From a virus, in the IMG/VR virus record IMGVR_UViG_3300032294_000205, positions 1 to 37,890 of that record: a stretch of 37,890 nt of DNA; one strand, written 5' to 3'. The first letter of the stretch is position 1. The number at the start of each line of letters is the position of its first letter. Shown one piece after another: positions 6,940 through 14,841 of this stretch. The notes below the pieces were generated by a model, which made no database searches, was not told the DNA's origin, and saw nothing but the letters and a program-made list of their open reading frames with translations. A program made the position numbers and the translations under genes.

Positions 6940-9225
6940 TCAGAATGTTCCGCCAGAGATGCCCGACCACACTGGTGCACTTGCTCCCGCCGATGTTAAT
7001 ACCTGTCCAGCCGTTCCTGCCGCAGTAAAAGCATAAGCAGTTCCAGTTCCATAAGCCGAGCCGCCAGCAGTAGGTGTAGCGGTTGAATTCGTACCACCAT
7101 TTGCAATCGGTAGTGTACCTGTTACGCCTGTTGTCAGGGGCAGTCCAGTAGCATTTGTCAGGGTTACTGATGTTGGTGTTCCAAGCACTGGAGTGACCAG
7201 TGTTGGGCTAGTCGCAAACACCAAAGCACCAGAGCCAGTCTCATCCGTCACAGCCGCCGCTAAGTTAGCGCTAGAAGGTGTGGCCAAGAACGTTGCTACA
7301 CCAGCACCCAAACCAGTGATAGATCCAACCGCTGGAGTTATTGTGGTGCTTCCTGCTAAGGTCAACTGACCCTGAGCGTTGACAGTAAAAGTACCAACCT
7401 GTGTGGCAGATCCGTACGCGCCAGCGGTTACCGCTGTGTTGCTGATGCTGAACTGCGTACCTGTTAAGGTTAGACCAGTGCCAGCAGAGTAAATCTGCGT
7501 TGCAGAGATTTGGACGAACGTAATGTTGGTCGTGCCAAAGGTGATCACGCCAGCCGTGTTGCAGGTGTAGGTTTCGCCAGCACCAGTTGTGCCTTGCTGA
7601 ACAAAGAAAGTTGAACCCTCGCCTAGCGTTGTTGGACTAACAAGCCCGTAAGTATCGGTGTCGGTCGAACGAGTCAGAATCCAGTTTGTCGAGCCAGAAC
7701 CCACGTTTGTCACAACGTACACACCGTTTTGGGTTTGGTTTGTTTGCGTGTAAATCAACACGCGGTCGTTGACCGAAAGGGTAACGCCATCAATCACCAA
7801 AGCGGCTTGCGTGCCTGCGTTGGTCAAAGTTGCACCAACACCAGACGCGCCGTTGTTGTAGGTTGCATTCAGTGGGGTTGGAGACTCAACACGAACTGGC
7901 GTATGAAAGTGAATGCCAGAAGACACCAAAGTGTCAACATACTGCTTAGTCGCCAAGTCAAGCGCCGCTACTGGGTTTTGAGTCACAGTAACGCTTGTCA
8001 GTCCAGCAGGGGTCAATGATGTCCCACCAAGAGCGATATTAGTTGTACCTAGAGTAATCTGGCTGTTTGTCAAACTTGCGTTGGCAATGTTGGTCAGCGT
8101 GTTGTTATTGCCACTGATCGTTTTATTGGTCAGCGTCTGTGTACCAGTCAAGGTAGCAACAGTCGAATCAATAGCAATGGTGACTGGGACTGATCCGTTG
8201 TAAGACGATCCAGACAAACCAGTTCCGATGATCAAAGCATTAGATGCTGTAGCTGTAACGGTGACAGAGCCACCAAGGCTTACAGAAGATCCGTTGATCG
8301 TGATTGCGCTGTTTGTCAGCCCAGCATTAGGAATGGTTGCAAAAGAAGTAGCTGGGCTTGCTCCATTGGCAAACAGGTAACCTGTCAAAGAACTTGCGCC
8401 CGTACCACCGTTTGCTGGATTCAATATGCCAGACAGCGTAATAGCACCAGTGGTGGCCGCGGAAGGGGCTAGACCAGTTGTGCCAGCGCTGAAAGAGATA
8501 ACGCCACCAGCAAGAGAGAACTGTCTCCAAGTGCCAGAGGCGTAGCCGTCAAAGGTTCCAGTATCAGAGTTAAAGCGGAACTGACCGTTTGAGCCTGCGG
8601 GTTGTTGAGCTGTTGTGCCGATGGGGATGGTCATGGCGCCAACCCCCGGCATCACCGCATTGTTCGCCAAACTAATCGTTGGGTTACCACCAGAAGCATT
8701 TCCGTTGGCCACATCAATCTGATTAGCAATTCCGATGATGCTCACGCTACCTGCCGTAGCTCCATTGACCACATTGATCAATCCACTTCCACTCACGCTT
8801 GCAAGCGCGGCTGATAGGCCTGACAAGGCAACAGTTGGGTTACCTGCTACACCATCACCATTGGTAACGCTTAAACCGCTTCCAGAGGCTGTAATCGTGC
8901 GTGGGACGACTACCCCACTAGCCTTGGCGATAATCCCGTTACCAGCCGCCTCAAGGCTTCCTGACGTACCGTTTAGGAAAACAGTGAACGGGTTCTGTGC
9001 GCCATTATTGGTTAACCCAATACCTGTGCCAGCAGATATGTAGCGGCTGTTTGGCAGTTGGGGGGTTTGGATGGTGGTTAGGTACTGATACGTCTGGCTA
9101 GGAGAAGCCGAGATAGCACCAGTCGTAGTCTGTACGGTTTGACCATTCTGAACGATAGGAACAGCTTCAGTCCCTGTAATCGCGCCAGCTTGTGGTAGTT
9201 GGGTAATCGTTACTTGTGCGGACAT
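6940..9225 (-). CDS. Large tail fibre protein
   Basis: A 761-aa protein, the largest of the fibre set. The N-terminus ('VTITQLPQAGAITGTEAVPIVQNGQTVQTTT') is a recognised fibre attachment module. Long Gly/Thr/Ser/Ala/Asn-rich beta repeats follow. A distinct insert at about 425-575 contains 'LDLATKQYVDTLVSSGIHFHTPVRV', 'VLIYTQTNQTQNGVYVVTNVGSG' and 'TFFVQQGTTGAGETYTC', a pattern common in phage shaft proteins. The C-terminal repeats use 'GVTGTLPIANGGTNS'. It probably forms the shaft that carries the shorter fibres encoded downstream. Confidence 0.87.
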   Translation of the reverse strand: MSAQVTITQLPQAGAITGTEAVPIVQNGQTVQTTTGAISASPSQTYQYLTTIQTPQLPNSRYISAGTGIGLTNNGAQNPFTVFLNGTSGSLEAAGNGIIAKASGVVVPRTITASGSGLSVTNGDGVAGNPTVALSGLSAALASVSGSGLINVVNGATAGSVSIIGIANQIDVANGNASGGNPTISLANNAVMPGVGAMTIPIGTTAQQPAGSNGQFRFNSDTGTFDGYASGTWRQFSLAGGVISFSAGTTGLAPSAATTGAITLSGILNPANGGTGASSLTGYLFANGASPATSFATIPNAGLTNSAITINGSSVSLGGSVTVTATASNALIIGTGLSGSSYNGSVPVTIAIDSTVATLTGTQTLTNKTISGNNNTLTNIANASLTNSQITLGTTNIALGGTSLTPAGLTSVTVTQNPVAALDLATKQYVDTLVSSGIHFHTPVRVESPTPLNATYNNGASGVGATLTNAGTQAALVIDGVTLSVNDRVLIYTQTNQTQNGVYVVTNVGSGSTNWILTRSTDTDTYGLVSPTTLGEGSTFFVQQGTTGAGETYTCNTAGVITFGTTNITFVQISATQIYSAGTGLTLTGTQFSISNTAVTAGAYGSATQVGTFTVNAQGQLTLAGSTTITPAVGSITGLGAGVATFLATPSSANLAAAVTDETGSGALVFATSPTLVTPVLGTPTSVTLTNATGLPLTTGVTGTLPIANGGTNSTATPTAGGSAYGTGTAYAFTAAGTAGQVLTSAGASAPVWSGISGGTF

Positions 9226-9226
9226 A

Positions 9227-9574
9227 TTATGGGCTCAGTTGGTCAAGGTTACCGTTGTTCTCAGGATCCTGAGTATTCCCCTCTGTCGAGATGATAAAGC
9301 TACCACCAGTGATACCGTTTTGGGTCGTAACAAGGTTGTTGTCATTGGCGGCGACGCTCACGTCAGGACGTGGGAATCTGATCGTTATTCTCTCAGTTTT
9401 ACGGGCTGGAAGTCTATAGGGATCTTTCTCGTCGGCACATCCTTGGCCACAGACTTGGAGGCCGGGGAAGTTGGGGTCAGGCCTCATCTGGTCGTAATCG
9501 CGCTTCATCTTGCACCGATCGCACACCGCTATCGATAAAGTAGCATTTCCACGAGTGTCCAGAAAGATTGGCAT
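9227..9574 (-). CDS. Putative zinc-finger virion-region protein
   Basis: A 115-aa protein. The N-terminal part has two cysteine pairs, C18-x2-C21 and C42-x3-C46 ('CDRCKMKR', 'CGQGC'), likely one zinc-binding knuckle. 'DPYRLPARKTERITIRFPRPD' follows, then a Ser/Thr/Asn-rich acidic tail. Similar short zinc-ribbon proteins sit among tail genes in other environmental phages, with unknown function. Its ATG overlaps the endonuclease stop (TAATG), so translation probably depends on the upstream gene. Confidence 0.72.
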   Translation of the reverse strand: MPIFLDTRGNATLSIAVCDRCKMKRDYDQMRPDPNFPGLQVCGQGCADEKDPYRLPARKTERITIRFPRPDVSVAANDNNLVTTQNGITGGSFIISTEGNTQDPENNGNLDQLSP

Positions 9575-10101
9575 TAGTGAGTTCTCCCTTGCGCGGCAAG
9601 AGTAGCGCGACGAGAGGCAACACGTTTGGCAATCTGCTCTGGCGTCTGTTTGCCGCCTTTTTTCTTAGCTGATAATTTTGCTCGTGTTTCTGCCGAAACG
9701 GGCATACCAGCGTTTGCAGGAGTTCTTCCAATCATCCATGGCGTCTCACGTGATACACCCTTCAAAGGACTTACGTAATCTTCGCCGCGAAACTTAGCGA
9801 CTGGTGGCTTACCACCACCCATAACTAAATTCCAGCCAATGCTGTCCGTTGGGCGCAACTTACGCTCAAGGTCATAGCAGTAATCTTCGTCAGCAACAAC
9901 AAGAACAGTTTTAATCAAATTGTCCCAGCCATGTTTGGAAATGGCATTTGCAAGTCGTGGGTTGTCATGACGGCCTTTGCGATGTGACCAGCTATGACCA
10001 TATAGCCAGCGCTTTTGTGCGTTTTTGGACACGCCAACATACCCTTCCAACATCATGTCGGAATGGTGAGGGGCTCTAATCCAATAAACTTGTGCGCTCA
10101 T
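9574..10101 (-). CDS. Free-standing GIY-YIG homing endonuclease with NUMOD3-like motifs
   Basis: A 175-aa protein. A GIY-YIG-type core is visible: 'VYWI' then, ten residues on, 'GYVGVS', a conserved arginine in 'AQKRWLYGH', an acidic residue in 'YDLERKLRP' and 'GWNLVMGGG'. The C-terminus has NUMOD3-type DNA-binding pieces ('GMPVSAETRAKLSAKKKGG', 'TPEQIAKRVASRRA'). It lies between two virion genes, with four-base (ATGA) and five-base (TAATG) overlaps, so it interrupts the operon without breaking translation. It resembles Seg-type mobile endonucleases, which spread themselves by cutting related genomes. Confidence 0.88.
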   Translation of the reverse strand: MSAQVYWIRAPHHSDMMLEGYVGVSKNAQKRWLYGHSWSHRKGRHDNPRLANAISKHGWDNLIKTVLVVADEDYCYDLERKLRPTDSIGWNLVMGGGKPPVAKFRGEDYVSPLKGVSRETPWMIGRTPANAGMPVSAETRAKLSAKKKGGKQTPEQIAKRVASRRATLAAQGRTH

Positions 10102-11168
10102 CGTGTGTACGGACTTATGTTAGGGGCGAAGTAGATCGGAGACTTGTCACGCTCTTCCTGCTCGACTTCATTGAGATACTTCTCGGCTTGGCCTTCAAGG
10201 TATTGGATGCGCTGGAGATCAACGCCGGGCAACTCCAGAGCCATCCTATGGGACAGCATCATCAAAGTCGCCTCGTACCAGCGTGTTGGGATGTATAGCT
10301 CGTCAGTTAGAGCACCTACATCCATGATCTGTTTGCTGTACCACACGGTGATCTGCACGAACGGATCGCTAGGAACTGGCCACAAGTACAGCGTAGGCAG
10401 AGGAATTGTGCGGTCAAACCAGAATTGGAAAGGTTGGTTCGCTGTGAAGTTCTTGTTTGGCAAGTTGGTGTAGTCGTCTCGGTTTAGGCGAGACATGGTG
10501 ATCTCGGTGGAGTTGTTACCCACAAAAAACTCACGCAAAGCCAGAGTCGTACCGTTAGATGCACGAACTCGGTAGTACTGAACGTCTTGCCCCGGGTTTA
10601 TATCAGTCCAAATCCACTGGTTGTCGGTGACAGACACCGTCCCTAAGCTTTCCAGCGTCGTCCAAGTGATGTTATCTGTCGAATACTCGAGGGTCAGCGT
10701 CCAAAGTGCGCTTCCACCACCTGCCACATAGGGCAAGATACCAATAGAGCCAGCATAGATTGGGTTGTTTGTCCCAAAGTTGGCTGAAATGTTGCCATTT
10801 GCGCTGGTCTGTTGGCAGAACGTATCCACGTCGTTGTCACCAACATTACCAACCACACCACCAGCGGAGCTTGAGTAACTGCAAGAAGGGCGGCTCATCT
10901 TGCGATAGAGCACGTTTAGAGCGTCGTTTGCACCTGCGGGTAGGCTGTATATGTAATTGTTCGCAGAAACGCCCAAAACGACCTTATCGATGGCGAAATA
11001 CTGTATCCCAATGTTGATCAAGCGTTGGAGCAAGAAGCCAAGTGACTGGCGAGCAGAGACGAGTTGCTCAGAGGTCAACTCCTCAGCGAGTTTGCCTGCA
11101 CGTCTTGCACCATGGTCAATCAGGGTTTGGACGTTGACTGTCTGACCGTATGTATCTGAGTACGCCAT
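10098..11168 (-). CDS. Podovirus-type tail accessory / DNA-stabilisation protein
   Basis: A 356-aa protein. The helical N-terminus ('LIDHGARRAGKLAEELTSEQLVSARQSLGFLLQRL') and C-terminus ('IPTRWYEATLMMLSHRMALELPGV', 'YLEGQAEKYLNEVEQEERD') resemble gp4/gp11-like proteins that plug onto the portal in short-tailed phages. Between them (about residues 100-220) lies a beta-sandwich-like insert ('WTLTLEYSTDNITWTTLESLG', 'QWIWTDI', 'VQYYRVRASNGTTLALREFFVGN') resembling an F5/8 C-type (discoidin) domain. That insert could bind sugars at the virion surface. Structural role is likely; the insert call is inferred. Confidence 0.75.
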   Translation of the reverse strand: MAYSDTYGQTVNVQTLIDHGARRAGKLAEELTSEQLVSARQSLGFLLQRLINIGIQYFAIDKVVLGVSANNYIYSLPAGANDALNVLYRKMSRPSCSYSSSAGGVVGNVGDNDVDTFCQQTSANGNISANFGTNNPIYAGSIGILPYVAGGGSALWTLTLEYSTDNITWTTLESLGTVSVTDNQWIWTDINPGQDVQYYRVRASNGTTLALREFFVGNNSTEITMSRLNRDDYTNLPNKNFTANQPFQFWFDRTIPLPTLYLWPVPSDPFVQITVWYSKQIMDVGALTDELYIPTRWYEATLMMLSHRMALELPGVDLQRIQYLEGQAEKYLNEVEQEERDKSPIYFAPNISPYTR

Positions 11169-11177
11169 TTGTGTTCC

Positions 11178-11585
11178 TTACCAGCCGGGGCAATTCCACC
11201 GTTGCATCGATGCACGCGCTCGACTGCCCTTTTCGCTCTTCTCTGCCACAGGCCCCATCCTAGCGCAGAACGAGTCCCTACGAGCCCCTCCTTGGGGCTG
11301 TGGAGCCTTTAAATTTGATCCTGTCTCACGGTTGTACTTGGCACGACCTTTTGCTGTCAGACCAGCGCCTTGTTTAGCAGGTAGCTTCTCACCACGACCG
11401 ATGGCCAAGCTTGGGCCACCATCCTTGTACTTCTTCTCAATGAACATCTTGTCAACCATCTTCATGCGCTGAGGCTTGGTTGTGACGTCATTGATGATAT
11501 TGAGTCGCTCAGACTTCTTTTTGCCTGCTTCATAGAAGCCAGCTTTCTTCAAAGACTTAGCTATTGATGAGTTGTTTTTTGCCAT
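11178..11585 (-). CDS. DUF6321-like basic protein
   Basis: A 135-aa lysine-rich protein. The C-terminal half holds 'GAGLTAKGRAKYNRETGSNLKAPQP' and 'SFCARMGPV', ending 'RARASMQRWNCPGW', the recognisable core of DUF6321, a family common in environmental phages with no known activity. ATG 11585 is chosen over an in-frame TTG 12 bases upstream because it lies just after the previous stop, as is usual in this operon. The high basic charge would suit nucleic-acid contact inside the virion, but that is speculation. Confidence 0.75.
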   Translation of the reverse strand: MAKNNSSIAKSLKKAGFYEAGKKKSERLNIINDVTTKPQRMKMVDKMFIEKKYKDGGPSLAIGRGEKLPAKQGAGLTAKGRAKYNRETGSNLKAPQPQGGARRDSFCARMGPVAEKSEKGSRARASMQRWNCPGW

Positions 11586-11587
11586 GA

Positions 11588-11881
11588 TTACCAGCAAGAC
11601 TTAGTCATGCCGCCGTTCTTCATTTTGGCTGTTTTGGCTGACTCTTTGAAGGCTTTAGCTGTTGGAGCGCCTGCCGAGCCCGGCTTACGCATCTTCTCGC
11701 CAGAGCCTTCAGCGATTCTTTGCTGTTTTGCATGAATGTTGGCATAGAGACCGCCTCCTTTAAGACCCTTGTCAGCTTTGACAAATTCTTTGCCAACCTT
11801 CTGAGGGACACCACCAAAGCCACCTTTTGTATGGGCGGCGGCTTGCATCAAATTGTGTTGGGCTGGTGATTTGCTTGGCAT
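11588..11881 (-). CDS. Small basic virion-region protein with GG motif
   Basis: A 97-aa protein starting 'MPSKSPAQHNLMQAAAHTKGGFGGVP', then 'GLYANIHAKQQRIAEGSGEKMRKPGSAGAPTAKAF', and ending 'MKNGGMTKSCW'. The middle block is widespread among environmental phage genomes and unannotated. The C-terminal K-N-G-G-M fits the GG motif seen in several late proteins here. It is spaced two bases from the DUF6321 gene, so the two are probably produced together. No catalytic residues stand out. Confidence 0.72.
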   Translation of the reverse strand: MPSKSPAQHNLMQAAAHTKGGFGGVPQKVGKEFVKADKGLKGGGLYANIHAKQQRIAEGSGEKMRKPGSAGAPTAKAFKESAKTAKMKNGGMTKSCW

Positions 11882-11883
11882 GA

Positions 11884-12288
11884 TTAGGCGTATGACTTAA
11901 CCATCTCAAGAACGATGGTGTATTCATCTCCCGCAGATGCGTCTGAGGTGCTAAACAAGATGTCTCCATTCTTACCTGCTCCAGCATTGTTAGTCAATCC
12001 ACCAAACTTTTCGTAGTCTAAGGTGTACGTAGTATTTTGCGGAATGGTTTGAATGACAACATCTGTTGTTGCATCCCAATACATCAACACCTCCATACCG
12101 TGAGTAGATGCATGAATTTTAGTGATCGTGACACCGTCACATGCACCACCAGCGTTACTGGGGTTCAAGGCTGACACGTCCACTTTCAATACCTTGTTTT
12201 CACCAGTGCCGTCAGAAAGGTTGGTGAATTTCATAATTGCCACGCGCTCACCATCAAAGAGCGTTTGACTTGCGACTGCATCAGCCAT
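11884..12288 (-). CDS. Putative virion structural protein
   Basis: A 134-aa protein rich in beta-strand patterns: 'ERVAIMKFTNLSDGTGENKVLKVDVSAL', 'ITKIHASTHGMEVLMYWDATTDVVI', 'DEYTIVLEMVKSYA'. No membrane segment or catalytic motif. It has a strong RBS (AAGGAATAAATT before ATG) and its own leader behind a terminator, which suggests separately tuned expression as for an abundant virion protein. Similar ORFs sit between capsid and tail genes in uncultured phages; a head-completion or decoration role is possible but not shown. Confidence 0.7.
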   Translation of the reverse strand: MADAVASQTLFDGERVAIMKFTNLSDGTGENKVLKVDVSALNPSNAGGACDGVTITKIHASTHGMEVLMYWDATTDVVIQTIPQNTTYTLDYEKFGGLTNNAGAGKNGDILFSTSDASAGDEYTIVLEMVKSYA

Positions 12289-12307
12289 AATTTATTCCTT
12301 AAATTAA

Positions 12308-12331
12308 AAGTGGGAGCCGAAGCCCCCACTT
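12308..12331 (-). terminator. Rho-independent terminator with UUCG tetraloop
   Basis: A 10-bp stem on the minus strand (AAGTGGGGGC/GCTCCCACTT, one G-U pair) is closed by a C(UUCG)G loop and followed by TTTAATTT. It lies between the stop at 12336 and the start at 12288. It probably reduces readthrough from the capsid genes into the tail genes. Confidence 0.8.
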
Positions 12332-12335
12332 AGGT

Positions 12336-13400
12336 TCAGCACTTTACTGATCCACCACGTTTCTTCGCAGGGGTTACTGTCACGGACTTCTCAGTCTTGG
12401 TGACAGAGCCTTCAGGCTTTTCCTTGCTCGTAAACAAGCTCTTCGCACCCTCATACAGCTTGCGTGGGACGCTACGGATGGCTTTGGCCATGTCCATCTC
12501 TTCCTCACTTGGGCCGATTGATTTGTCGTAAGCGCCTTTTGATAGGTCGGTTACTTTCCCGCCTTCTTTGTACTTCAGGTTGCTCTGGGCTTTCGCTTGC
12601 TTCATCGCTGTAGCATTCTCAGCCTTGAAGGCAGATTGCTCTTTCTTCTGGGCTGGGGTCACACTGCCACCTGTTTTAAAGGTTCCAGATTGACGATCAT
12701 TGCTGACGGGAGCAGATGGCTTCTTAGCAGGATATGCTACGGCGTGGCCGCTGTTATTAACAGCTCCCCCCGTAGCGTAGTGCTTTTTTGCCGCACCGCC
12801 TTTTTTGTAACCACCAGCGTTACCCATCTTCACATCACCTGTTGGGGCGCTGTTAGTGTCAGGATGAGCTGTGACCATCTTGGTGTTGCGATATGCGCCG
12901 CCTTGGCCTTCAGTGTTGATGATGCCGCTCTTAGCGATAGCACCGCCCTTTTTGAAGCCGCCTTGACCATTGACTACGCCGCCAGTTGCATAAGCACCGG
13001 GCTTCGTGGACTTGGTCACGCCACCAGTAGCGCAAGCCGTACCACCAGACTTCAGACCTTTATGGCCCTTGCTGGCAGGCTTAGACTCGTGAGACTTCAG
13101 CTCTTTTTCAAGACCCTTCATCTTCGACATCTCAGCCTTGTGGGTAGCCTTAGACTCGCCACCTTCCTTCATGCCGCCTTGCATACCCTTCATGCCCAAC
13201 ATAGCCGCACGACGTGCCGCCATAGTAGGACGCTTAGGACGAGCAACGGGCATCATGCCTCCGCGAGCAGGCATAGCAGAACCCATGGGCGCACCCATAG
13301 ATCCGCCCATAGCCTTCTTCACGGATCCGCCTTTTTTGAGCTTTAACTCAATTGAAGGCTCTGTGGTCTCCATTTTGACCATTGGCTTGAATTGACCCAT
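12336..13400 (-). CDS. Basic, repetitive GG-motif protein of the capsid region
   Basis: A 354-aa low-complexity protein rich in Lys, Gly, Ala, Met and Ser. It carries at least nine copies of a short motif with a basic or small residue, GG and a small or aliphatic residue: KKGGSVKK, ATGGVTKS, ATGGVVNG, KKGGAIAK, KKGGAAKK, ATGGAVNN, KTGGSVTP, KEGGKVTD and the C-terminal KRGGSVKC. No folded domain is evident. The net charge is strongly positive, so DNA contact within the head is possible. Related motifs occur in other late proteins here. Unknown function; the long opposite-strand frame is a shadow of its biased composition. Confidence 0.72.
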   Translation of the reverse strand: MGQFKPMVKMETTEPSIELKLKKGGSVKKAMGGSMGAPMGSAMPARGGMMPVARPKRPTMAARRAAMLGMKGMQGGMKEGGESKATHKAEMSKMKGLEKELKSHESKPASKGHKGLKSGGTACATGGVTKSTKPGAYATGGVVNGQGGFKKGGAIAKSGIINTEGQGGAYRNTKMVTAHPDTNSAPTGDVKMGNAGGYKKGGAAKKHYATGGAVNNSGHAVAYPAKKPSAPVSNDRQSGTFKTGGSVTPAQKKEQSAFKAENATAMKQAKAQSNLKYKEGGKVTDLSKGAYDKSIGPSEEEMDMAKAIRSVPRKLYEGAKSLFTSKEKPEGSVTKTEKSVTVTPAKKRGGSVKC

Positions 13401-13411
13401 GATTGTGCTCC

Positions 13412-13861
13412 TTAAACTTTCTGAGCATACACAACGGTCAGGCGAATAACGCCTTGAGTTGTGCTGATCGTGCCATCTGGATCAAGCGTAACGACGACAG
13501 AGGTATTGCTACCAATGTCACTCATTGCTAGCAACTGTGCGGCTGTAAAGGTTAGAGCGATGCGACCACCAGCGAAGACATCAGTCGAGGACACATATTG
13601 TGTGCCAGCGGCGGCTGTTCCGATAGTCATTGCAATTGCTGTAGCTGTACCGCCACCCACCGCTTCGTTCACAACCATGTCAGCAAAAAAGCTGATAATT
13701 TGTGAGGAAGCAGGGAGAGTCAGAGTTGCGCTAGTAGCGGTGCCTGCGGCGGCGGTTGTGACAGTGGTTGTCTGAGACATGACGACGAAACCACCATCAA
13801 CAGTGTCAGTCAAAGTACCAGAACCTGCACGCAGGGTAGAACCAAAATAGGTTTGTGCCAT
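13412..13861 (-). CDS. Putative head fibre / decoration protein
   Basis: A 149-aa protein made of alternating hydrophobic and Thr/Ser residues ('TTTVTTAAAGTATSATLTLPASSQIISFF', 'SNTSVVVTLDPDGTISTTQGVIRLTVVYAQ'), a beta-sandwich-like pattern. It lies directly after the major capsid gene, behind a strong hairpin, and has a good RBS (AAGGAG). This place and composition fit head decoration proteins of other phages; no family motif proves it. Confidence 0.68.
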   Translation of the reverse strand: MAQTYFGSTLRAGSGTLTDTVDGGFVVMSQTTTVTTAAAGTATSATLTLPASSQIISFFADMVVNEAVGGGTATAIAMTIGTAAAGTQYVSSTDVFAGGRIALTFTAAQLLAMSDIGSNTSVVVTLDPDGTISTTQGVIRLTVVYAQKV

Positions 13862-13880
13862 TGTCTTTTCTCCTTAAAGC

Positions 13881-13900
13881 GCGGGGGGCGAACCCCCCAC
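13881..13900 (-). terminator. Very stable GC hairpin after the major capsid gene
   Basis: A 6-bp G/C stem (GGGGGG/CCCCCC), extended by a wobble and a G-C pair, with a UUCG loop, lies between the capsid stop and the next start. There is no U-tract, so it is more likely to protect the 3' end of capsid mRNA or cause partial termination. Confidence 0.55.
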
Positions 13901-13907
13901 TTTGGGT

Positions 13908-14825
13908 TTAGACGCCGGGTGTACCGTACATCGCACGAGGATCAGTGAAGCCCACGTCGTAACGCTCTGTCGCCTTGTAGCGCATAGAGTCAGTCTCGAA
14001 GTCACCTTCCATAGTCTTCTCGAGCTTACGACGCATCATCAGCTTCATGCCTTCAGGAGCGTCGGTTTGCACCCAGAATGCTGAGGCGTTAGTCAAACGT
14101 GACAACACAGCCGCGCCTTCATCCAACAGACCGATGGACTTAACAGGGTTGATGTCGTTGTTTGCATTGCCTGCACGCAAGACGGATTTCAAGAGAACTT
14201 CAGCTTGGAAGACGTTCCCGGGGGCCACCACCAATTGGCGGGGCACAAGGCGGATCTTCTTACCGTTGTTGTCCACAGCTTGACGAATCTGGATCAACAT
14301 CTGCTCAAGCGATGTCTGTGACAGATTGGCGGCTGTGCTCAACAAGTTGCTGAATGTACCGTTCACGATTGGGTGTGAAGCGCTGTTCAAAGCCACGCCG
14401 TCGCCACCTGCTGTAGCACCGCCAGTGAAGGCGTTGTTCAACACGTTAGCAGACAAAGTCTCTTTGGTCTCAATCAATGACTGAGCCAAGTGACGTGCGT
14501 ACACTTGACCGATACGGATGTGGTCACCGTCTTCAACCAAAACTTTGGTCAAAGCAAATGCCAAACCGTACACGCTGTACACGTAGCGTTTCAGGAACAA
14601 CACGCCACCTTGCTGATAGGACACAGGAGTGCCATCAGGAAGCTGGGGAGCGGCGCCGAAACCGTACAGAACGGGTTCTTCGTGGTAGTTGCGGGGAATG
14701 CCTTCTTGTTCCGTGAAAACACGAGACCATTCATCGGCACGTTGGTCGTAGACACCGTCGAAACATTCATTCAAGATAGGTTCGACGATGCTACGAAAGT
14801 CGGTACTGCGCATTGGAGCGGCCAT
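13908..14825 (-). CDS. Major capsid protein
   Basis: A 305-aa protein. The N-terminal helices ('STDFRSIVEPILNECFDGVYDQ') lead to 'VLYGFGAAPQLPDG'. A central spine-like helix carries 'YARHLAQSLIETKETLSANVLNNAFTGG'. 'NSASHPIVNGTFSNLL', 'IRLVPRQLVVAPGNVFQAEVLLKS' and 'SAFWVQTD' follow in the order known from gpT-like and other HK97-fold capsid proteins. It sits after scaffold and before decoration genes, as expected. The RBS is AGGAGG. It should be the most abundant virion protein. Confidence 0.92.
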   Translation of the reverse strand: MAAPMRSTDFRSIVEPILNECFDGVYDQRADEWSRVFTEQEGIPRNYHEEPVLYGFGAAPQLPDGTPVSYQQGGVLFLKRYVYSVYGLAFALTKVLVEDGDHIRIGQVYARHLAQSLIETKETLSANVLNNAFTGGATAGGDGVALNSASHPIVNGTFSNLLSTAANLSQTSLEQMLIQIRQAVDNNGKKIRLVPRQLVVAPGNVFQAEVLLKSVLRAGNANNDINPVKSIGLLDEGAAVLSRLTNASAFWVQTDAPEGMKLMMRRKLEKTMEGDFETDSMRYKATERYDVGFTDPRAMYGTPGV

Positions 14826-14841
14826 GGTTCATGTCCTCCTA

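Noticed and set aside
12597-13346. A 249-codon open frame on the plus strand opposite the GG-repeat protein
   Set aside because: It is a by-product of the biased Lys/Gly/Ala/Met codons of the minus-strand gene. It has no RBS, its composition (Arg/His/Leu/Ser) is typical of an antisense shadow, and all neighbours run leftward.
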